From contig NZ_CP114288.1 of the NCBI RefSeq assembly GCF_027111335.1, forward strand, positions 372,001 through 436,000: a stretch of DNA of 64,000 nucleotides. Direction: 5' to 3'. The number at the start of each line of letters is the position of its first letter. Position 1 is the first letter of the stretch. The notes below the pieces were generated by a model. That model saw nothing but the letters and a program-made list of their open reading frames with translations. It had not been told where the DNA came from and ran no database searches. This document shows positions 60,022 to 64,000 of the stretch, piece by piece. The position numbers and the translations under genes were made by a program. The DNA is from Flavobacterium aquiphilum. GTDB lineage: Bacteria; Bacteroidota; Bacteroidia; Flavobacteriales; Flavobacteriaceae.

Positions 60022-61050
60022 CTATTTTTTTTCATATTCCTTAACCGCATCCACAAACGCTTTGGCGTGATCGACAGGAATATTTGGTAAAATTCCGTGG
60101 CCTAAATTGGCAATATATTTGTCTTTTCCGAATTCGTCAATCATTTCGTGAACCATTTTCTTGATGGTCGGGATTGGAGAAAGCAATCTTGAAGGGTCAA
60201 AATTTCCTTGTAAAGTCACGTTTCCACCGGACAAATAACGGGCATTTCTTGGCGTACAAGTCCAATCTACTCCCAAAGCCGAGGCTTTACTTTTTCCCAT
60301 TTCGTTAAGGGCAAACCAACATCCTTTTCCGAACACAATCACAGGAGTGATTTCGGCCAAAGCATCAACGATTTGGTTGATGTATTTCCATGAAAATTCC
60401 TGATAATCTGTTGGAGAAAGCATTCCACCCCAAGAATCAAAAATCTGAACTGCATTTACACCTGCTTTTACTTTTTCTTTCAAGTATAAAATAGTCGTGT
60501 CAGTGATTTTTTGTAGTAAAGTGTGCGCCGCTACCGGATTGGAGAAACAAAACCCTTTGGCAGTATCAAAACTTTTCGAACCTTTTCCTTCTACAGCGTA
60601 GCAGAAAATCGTCCAAGGCGAACCGGCAAAACCAATCAGCGGAACCTCATCGTTCAGCATTTCTTTGGTCAATTTCACGGCATCCATCACATAACCCAAA
60701 GTCTCCTCAATATTCGGAACAAAAACCTGATTCACCTGTTCCATTGTGCGGATTGGATTTGGAATTATTGGCCCCAAATTATCTTTCAATTCTACATGAA
60801 TTCCCATTGCCCTTGGCACTACCAAAATATCCGAAAACAAAATTGCGGCATCCGGACCAACAATTCTAATAGGTTGAACCGTAATTTCGGCAGCCAATTC
60901 CGGAGTTTCGCAGCGAGTGAAAAAATCATATTTATCACGCAAAGCCCTGAATTCTGGCAAATATCTTCCTGCCTGACGCATCATCCAAACCGGCGGGCGT
61001 TGTACTGTTTCTCCTTTTAATGCTTTTAAAAATAGGTCGTTCTTTAACAT
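60022..61050 (-). CDS. hemE: uroporphyrinogen decarboxylase
   Basis: A 342-residue enzyme with the N-terminal signature [17 protein letters not shown] and the second signature [20 protein letters not shown] in two parts, plus the end [20 protein letters not shown]. It removes four carboxyl groups from uroporphyrinogen III. Length is normal. It lies between hemD (55 bases, containing a hairpin) and the 125-residue gene. Confidence 0.96.
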   Translation of the reverse strand: MLKNDLFLKALKGETVQRPPVWMMRQAGRYLPEFRALRDKYDFFTRCETPELAAEITVQPIRIVGPDAAILFSDILVVPRAMGIHVELKDNLGPIIPNPIRTMEQVNQVFVPNIEETLGYVMDAVKLTKEMLNDEVPLIGFAGSPWTIFCYAVEGKGSKSFDTAKGFCFSNPVAAHTLLQKITDTTILYLKEKVKAGVNAVQIFDSWGGMLSPTDYQEFSWKYINQIVDALAEITPVIVFGKGCWFALNEMGKSKASALGVDWTCTPRNARYLSGGNVTLQGNFDPSRLLSPIPTIKKMVHEMIDEFGKDKYIANLGHGILPNIPVDHAKAFVDAVKEYEKK

Positions 61051-61064
61051 GAGTTTCTATATTT

Positions 61065-61097
61065 AAACCCGACAGGTTTTTAGAACCTGTCGGGTTT
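61065..61097. repeat. intercistronic hairpin in the heme operon
   Basis: AAACCCGACAGGTT (61065-61078) and its exact complement (61084-61097). Core GACAGGTT/AACCTGTC as in the palindrome at 5023. It lies between hemD and hemE and could attenuate or shape the operon message. Confidence 0.7.
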
Positions 61098-61104
61098 GTT
61101 ATTG

Positions 61105-61773
61105 TTATTTGTATTCTTCGATTACGGCTTCAATAACATCTTCAATCGTCGGCTCTTCGGCAATGATGATGTTTTTAGTTTTATTTTCTAATGCTGATGC
61201 GGTGGTTTCGCCAATGCAAAAGCAAATTTCGTTTTGGATTTTGTTATTGGTCAAATAACTTTCAACGGCTGAAGGGCTAAAAAACAGAATCCCATCAAAC
61301 TTTTCCAGATTGGATATTTTAAAAGGCGCTAATTTGGTTTGATAAACCTCAATTTCATTAAAAGTGATGCCTGCACTCTTTAATGCTTTTGGCAAGGTTT
61401 CTTTGCGTAGATTTCCACTGAAAAAAGTATAGCTTTCCTTGTTGTAGATCAAAGTAATTATTTCTGCCAATTCCGATGCATAATCCATATAGGCCTCTAC
61501 TTTAAAGCCGTGATGCTCCAATAATTCTTTGGTTTTTATCCCTACACAAAAAACGCTTTTAGATTTAAGCATTTCCCAGCCATTTTGTTCTGTCAAACTT
61601 AAAACAGCATTTTGACTACTGAAAATCAAATTAGTATTGATCTTGTCTAATTCGAAAATAGTATTTTTAATTTCGATGAAATCTTGTTCTAAAAGATCAA
61701 AATTGGCATCAAGAAATACTTGTCGTTGCTCAGCTGATAAGGTTTTGGTTGACAGAATACTTGTTTGAGTCAT
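61105..61773 (-). CDS. hemD: uroporphyrinogen-III synthase
   Basis: A 222-residue protein with the weakly conserved two-domain HemD fold: LSTKTLSAEQRQVF start, FSSQNAVLSL, LFFSPSAVESYL and FCIGETTASALENKTKNIIIAEEPTIEDVIEAV. It closes and inverts the tetrapyrrole ring D. Its ATG overlaps the hemC stop codon by one base, so they are translationally coupled. Confidence 0.9.
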   Translation of the reverse strand: MTQTSILSTKTLSAEQRQVFLDANFDLLEQDFIEIKNTIFELDKINTNLIFSSQNAVLSLTEQNGWEMLKSKSVFCVGIKTKELLEHHGFKVEAYMDYASELAEIITLIYNKESYTFFSGNLRKETLPKALKSAGITFNEIEVYQTKLAPFKISNLEKFDGILFFSPSAVESYLTNNKIQNEICFCIGETTASALENKTKNIIIAEEPTIEDVIEAVIEEYK

Positions 61774-62699
61774 TACTTTTTCAAATTTTTTTTAATTTCC
61801 GCCATCAATTCACTTCCTCCATTGTCCAAAATTTCTTTTGCTAAATTGTATCCTAGTTTTTTCCATTCTTCGATAGGAACAACTTTGTGGACTTCAATTT
61901 TTTGTTTTCCGTCAATGGAAAATAAAACACCTTTGAAATCAAGGGTATCTTCCTCTTCGTTATATTTTGCTAAAGCCCCGATCGGTGCGGTACAACCGCC
62001 TTCGAGAGTTTTGAGGAATTGTCTTTCGATATGGGTACATACTTCGGTTTCTATATCGTTCAACTGCGCAACTGCATCACGGCAAAAATCGTCCTCGGCC
62101 ATTGCCACAACAACCATCGCTCCTTGTGCAGGCGCTGGAATCATCCAATCAAGATTAATGTAATTTTCGGGTTTTAGATTGATACGCTCCAATCCTGCTG
62201 CGGCAAAAACGGCACCGCTCCAATCGTTTTCCTGTAGTTTTTGCATGCGGGTATTCACGTTTCCGCGCAAATCGACTACAGTGTGATTCGGGTATTTATT
62301 CCACCATTGTGCCTGACGGCGTAAACTTCCTGTGGCGATGGTTCCAGTTCCTTCTAGAAAATCAAGGTTTCCTTTGTGAATCAGAATATCCAAAGTATTG
62401 GCCCGTTCCAAAACCGCCGCCTGAACAATTCCGATAGGCAAAGCAGTTGGAACGTCTTTCATGGAATGCACGGCAATATCGACCTGCCCATTGATCATGG
62501 CAATGTCAAGCGTTTTCGTAAAAATTCCGGTTATTCCTAGTTCATAAAGGGGTTTGTCGAGAATAATATCGCCTTGTGATTTTACGGCAATGATTTCAGT
62601 TTTATAACCTAAATCGTTTAGTTTTTTTTCTACCGTATGAGCTTGCCATAAAGCAAGTTCACTGTCACGGGTTCCTATTCGTATTGTTTTTTCTGCCAT
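61773..62699 (-). CDS. hemC: hydroxymethylbilane synthase (porphobilinogen deaminase)
   Basis: A 308-residue enzyme with RIGTRDSELALWQAH, HSMKDVPTALP (catalytic Asp82), GTGTIATGSLRRQAQ, and the dipyrromethane cofactor Cys236 in LEGGCTAPIG. It assembles four porphobilinogens into hydroxymethylbilane. All key residues present. It normally follows hemA in Bacteroidetes; here a repeat-flanked GxxExxY gene lies between them. Confidence 0.96.
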   Translation of the reverse strand: MAEKTIRIGTRDSELALWQAHTVEKKLNDLGYKTEIIAVKSQGDIILDKPLYELGITGIFTKTLDIAMINGQVDIAVHSMKDVPTALPIGIVQAAVLERANTLDILIHKGNLDFLEGTGTIATGSLRRQAQWWNKYPNHTVVDLRGNVNTRMQKLQENDWSGAVFAAAGLERINLKPENYINLDWMIPAPAQGAMVVVAMAEDDFCRDAVAQLNDIETEVCTHIERQFLKTLEGGCTAPIGALAKYNEEEDTLDFKGVLFSIDGKQKIEVHKVVPIEEWKKLGYNLAKEILDNGGSELMAEIKKNLKK

Positions 62700-62711
62700 T
62701 TTTTGTTTTTT

Positions 62712-62803
62712 ACCATTAAGATATTAAGAGTCATTAAGCTTTATGTTGAAAATAAGTTGATTAATTTTTGACTCAAACTTAATTTTCTTAATATCTTAAT
62801 GGT
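62712..62803. repeat. inverted repeat flanking the GxxExxY gene (hemC side)
   Basis: Perfect 17-base arms ACCATTAAGATATTAAG (62712-62728) and complement (62787-62803). The same arm occurs on the other side of the gene. Confidence 0.8.
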
Positions 62804-62826
62804 TCAAATTTCTTTTATAGTAACGT

Positions 62827-63231
62827 TTAGTCAATTAATCTTGCAAAATAATCATTTACAAGTGGTTTCATTGATTTTGTTATGTTTAAAGTGTTAAAAT
62901 TAATTAATAATCCTTGAGGTCTTTGCAATAATTTCATGTATGTAAGTAGTTGCGCTTCATGAATTGGCAAAAGGTTTTCTATCGCTTTTAATTCAACAAC
63001 CACGCAATCATTCACAAGTAAATCAATTCTTAAATCAGATTCTAATTCAAGGTCATAATAATCTATTTTAACAACTAATTGTTGTTTAACATCGTATCCG
63101 TTTTGTTCTAATTCATATTTAAGACATTGCTCATAAACGCTTTCTAAAAGTCCGGGTCCTAAAGCTTTATGTACTTTAATGGCAAAACCTGTAATTTCAT
63201 AAGCTAATTGAGTAACTTCTTTTTTTGTCAT
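62827..63231 (-). CDS. GxxExxY family protein
   Basis: A 134-residue protein of the GxxExxY family (named for the G-L-L-E-S-V-Y motif in LGPGLLESVYEQCLKYEL). It has the PD-(D/E)xK-like core: a strand ending RIDLLVNDCVVVELKA that contains Asp and Glu-x-Lys, as in nucleases. Biochemical role unproven. It sits between hemA and hemC on the same strand, with related inverted repeats on both sides, so it looks like a movable cassette rather than a heme gene. Confidence 0.88.
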   Translation of the reverse strand: MTKKEVTQLAYEITGFAIKVHKALGPGLLESVYEQCLKYELEQNGYDVKQQLVVKIDYYDLELESDLRIDLLVNDCVVVELKAIENLLPIHEAQLLTYMKLLQRPQGLLINFNTLNITKSMKPLVNDYFARLID

Positions 63232-63249
63232 AGAACTTTTTTCTTTTTT

Positions 63250-63341
63250 ACCATTAAGATAATTTTTACCATTAAGATATTAAGGTTATTAAGCCTACTT
63301 TTATAAATACAAAAGTTAATTTATCTTAATCCCTTAATGGT
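63250..63341. repeat. inverted repeat flanking the GxxExxY gene (hemA side)
   Basis: ACCATTAAGATATTAAG (63268-63284) matches the other flank exactly; its partner at 63325-63341 differs at two bases. A truncated extra arm ACCATTAAGAT lies at 63250-63260. Confidence 0.78.
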
Positions 63342-63374
63342 TCATTTTTTTTAATTAAGTGTTTAATGATTAAA

Positions 63375-64000
63375 CTACTTAGCAATTGTTGCTAATTGAA
63401 AAACTTTTTCGATCCAATCGATGCTCTCATCTACCATTGTGTCTTCATTTTTAAGATGGTTGGCAAAATGGGTCGTGATTTTTTGAATGATTCTAGAGCT
63501 GATGATTTCGGCTTGTTCTTCGTTGAAGTTGGACATTTTTTTGCTTTGAAAATCCAATTCCGAATTTTTAATCGTATTCAGCTTCTCTTTCAAGGCGTTA
63601 ATCGTTGGAGCAAACTTTCTTGCTTTTGTCCAAGCGATAAATTCATCCTTTATTTCTTCAATAATAGCCTCAGCTGCTGGGATATGGGCTTTTCTGTTTT
63701 CCAATGTCTCGTCAGTCATCTGTGACAAATCATCCATGTGAATCAAAGTCACGCCTTCAAGGTCTTTCACGTTTTCGTGAACATTTTTCGGAATAGACAA
63801 ATCCAAAATCAACATCGGTTTTTTCAAGTTCAGAATGGCTTTGTCGATAGTTGGATTTTGAGCTCCTGTCGCAACAACCACTACATCGGCTTTTTGCAAT
63901 TCAATATGTAGTTCCGAGTAATCCTTAACAATAAGGTTCAATTTTCCGGCCAATTTCTCGGCTTTGTCTTTGGTTCTGTTGATTAAGGTGATATGCTCGT
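63375..64000 (-). CDS. hemA: glutamyl-tRNA reductase (5' part beyond the window)
   Basis: The reading frame runs off the right edge of the window (HITLINRTKDKAEKLAG from the edge), so only the C-terminal 208 residues are present and the catalytic domain is missing. What remains is the NADPH domain (VVVATGAQNPTIDKAIL, MLILDLSIPKNV) and the C-terminal dimerisation domain. The enzyme reduces glutamyl-tRNA to glutamate-1-semialdehyde, the first step of heme synthesis. It would be the first gene of the heme operon. Confidence 0.92.
   Translation of the reverse strand, partial: EHITLINRTKDKAEKLAGKLNLIVKDYSELHIELQKADVVVVATGAQNPTIDKAILNLKKPMLILDLSIPKNVHENVKDLEGVTLIHMDDLSQMTDETLENRKAHIPAAEAIIEEIKDEFIAWTKARKFAPTINALKEKLNTIKNSELDFQSKKMSNFNEEQAEIISSRIIQKITTHFANHLKNEDTMVDESIDWIEKVFQLATIAK

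Noticed and set aside
62827..63231. GxxExxY protein as a heme biosynthesis gene
   Set aside because: The family is unrelated to heme and the flanking repeats explain its position as an insertion.
1..64000. tRNA, rRNA, insertion sequences, prophage or known riboswitches
   Set aside because: I looked for tRNA-like cloverleaf ends, transposase frames and common riboswitch cores and found none I could support by eye.

Overview
The window comes from the chromosome of a Flavobacterium-like member of the Bacteroidetes. The support is AT-rich DNA, promoters with the Bacteroidetes -7 box (TAnnTTTG), almost no Shine-Dalgarno sequences, the gliding lipoprotein GldH, a TonB-dependent receptor with a carboxypeptidase-like N-terminal domain, RND efflux genes and many short intergenic inverted repeats. 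It is mostly core and metabolic genome. I see no phage, insertion sequence, CRISPR array, rRNA or tRNA gene.

Layout. 1-5009: end of a SAM methyltransferase, small unknown proteins, a lipoprotein gene with a frameshift, and a membrane M28 peptidase. 5071-11517: rhodanese, LysR regulator, GNAT, an epimerase carrying an in-frame palindromic repeat, a CHASE hybrid kinase and an EamA exporter. 11628-14844: SCO-like protein and the ferrous iron system feoA-feoB plus a 40-residue Cys-rich membrane protein. 15190-17064: a lipoprotein and a low-complexity secreted protein. 17259-22813: a DtxR/MntR regulator, an Nramp transporter fused to a universal stress domain, and divergently a TonB-dependent receptor with a CxxC in its plug followed by a periplasmic thioredoxin; this looks like a metal (Mn/Fe) uptake locus. 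23427-29139: a three-gene RND efflux operon. 29426-32821: PPK2, SulP transporter and a small beta-flower protein.

33240-36076 is the most interesting operon. It holds TrhO (oxygen-dependent tRNA U34 hydroxylase), a U32/TrhP-like protein and a ferredoxin. The two tRNA enzymes, which have unrelated catalytic folds, carry the same C-terminal domain of about 84 residues. 36171-40012: an exported arylsulfatase divergent from a membrane AraC regulator. 40182-44361: ricT, gldH and a class A penicillin-binding protein. 44751-46186: 3-oxoacid CoA-transferase. 46361-51053: outer-membrane barrel, LytS/LytTR pair, exported intradiol dioxygenase-like protein, pirin. 51135-57569: unknown secreted proteins, class I fumarase, an SpmA-SpmB fusion, exonuclease, Ogt and a cytochrome c.

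57573-64000 is a heme operon on the minus strand: hemA (cut by the window end), hemC, hemD, hemE, an unknown 125-residue gene, hemF and hemB. A GxxExxY gene flanked on both sides by related inverted repeats sits between hemA and hemC and looks like an inserted cassette. Several families of intergenic hairpins recur across the window and are listed individually.
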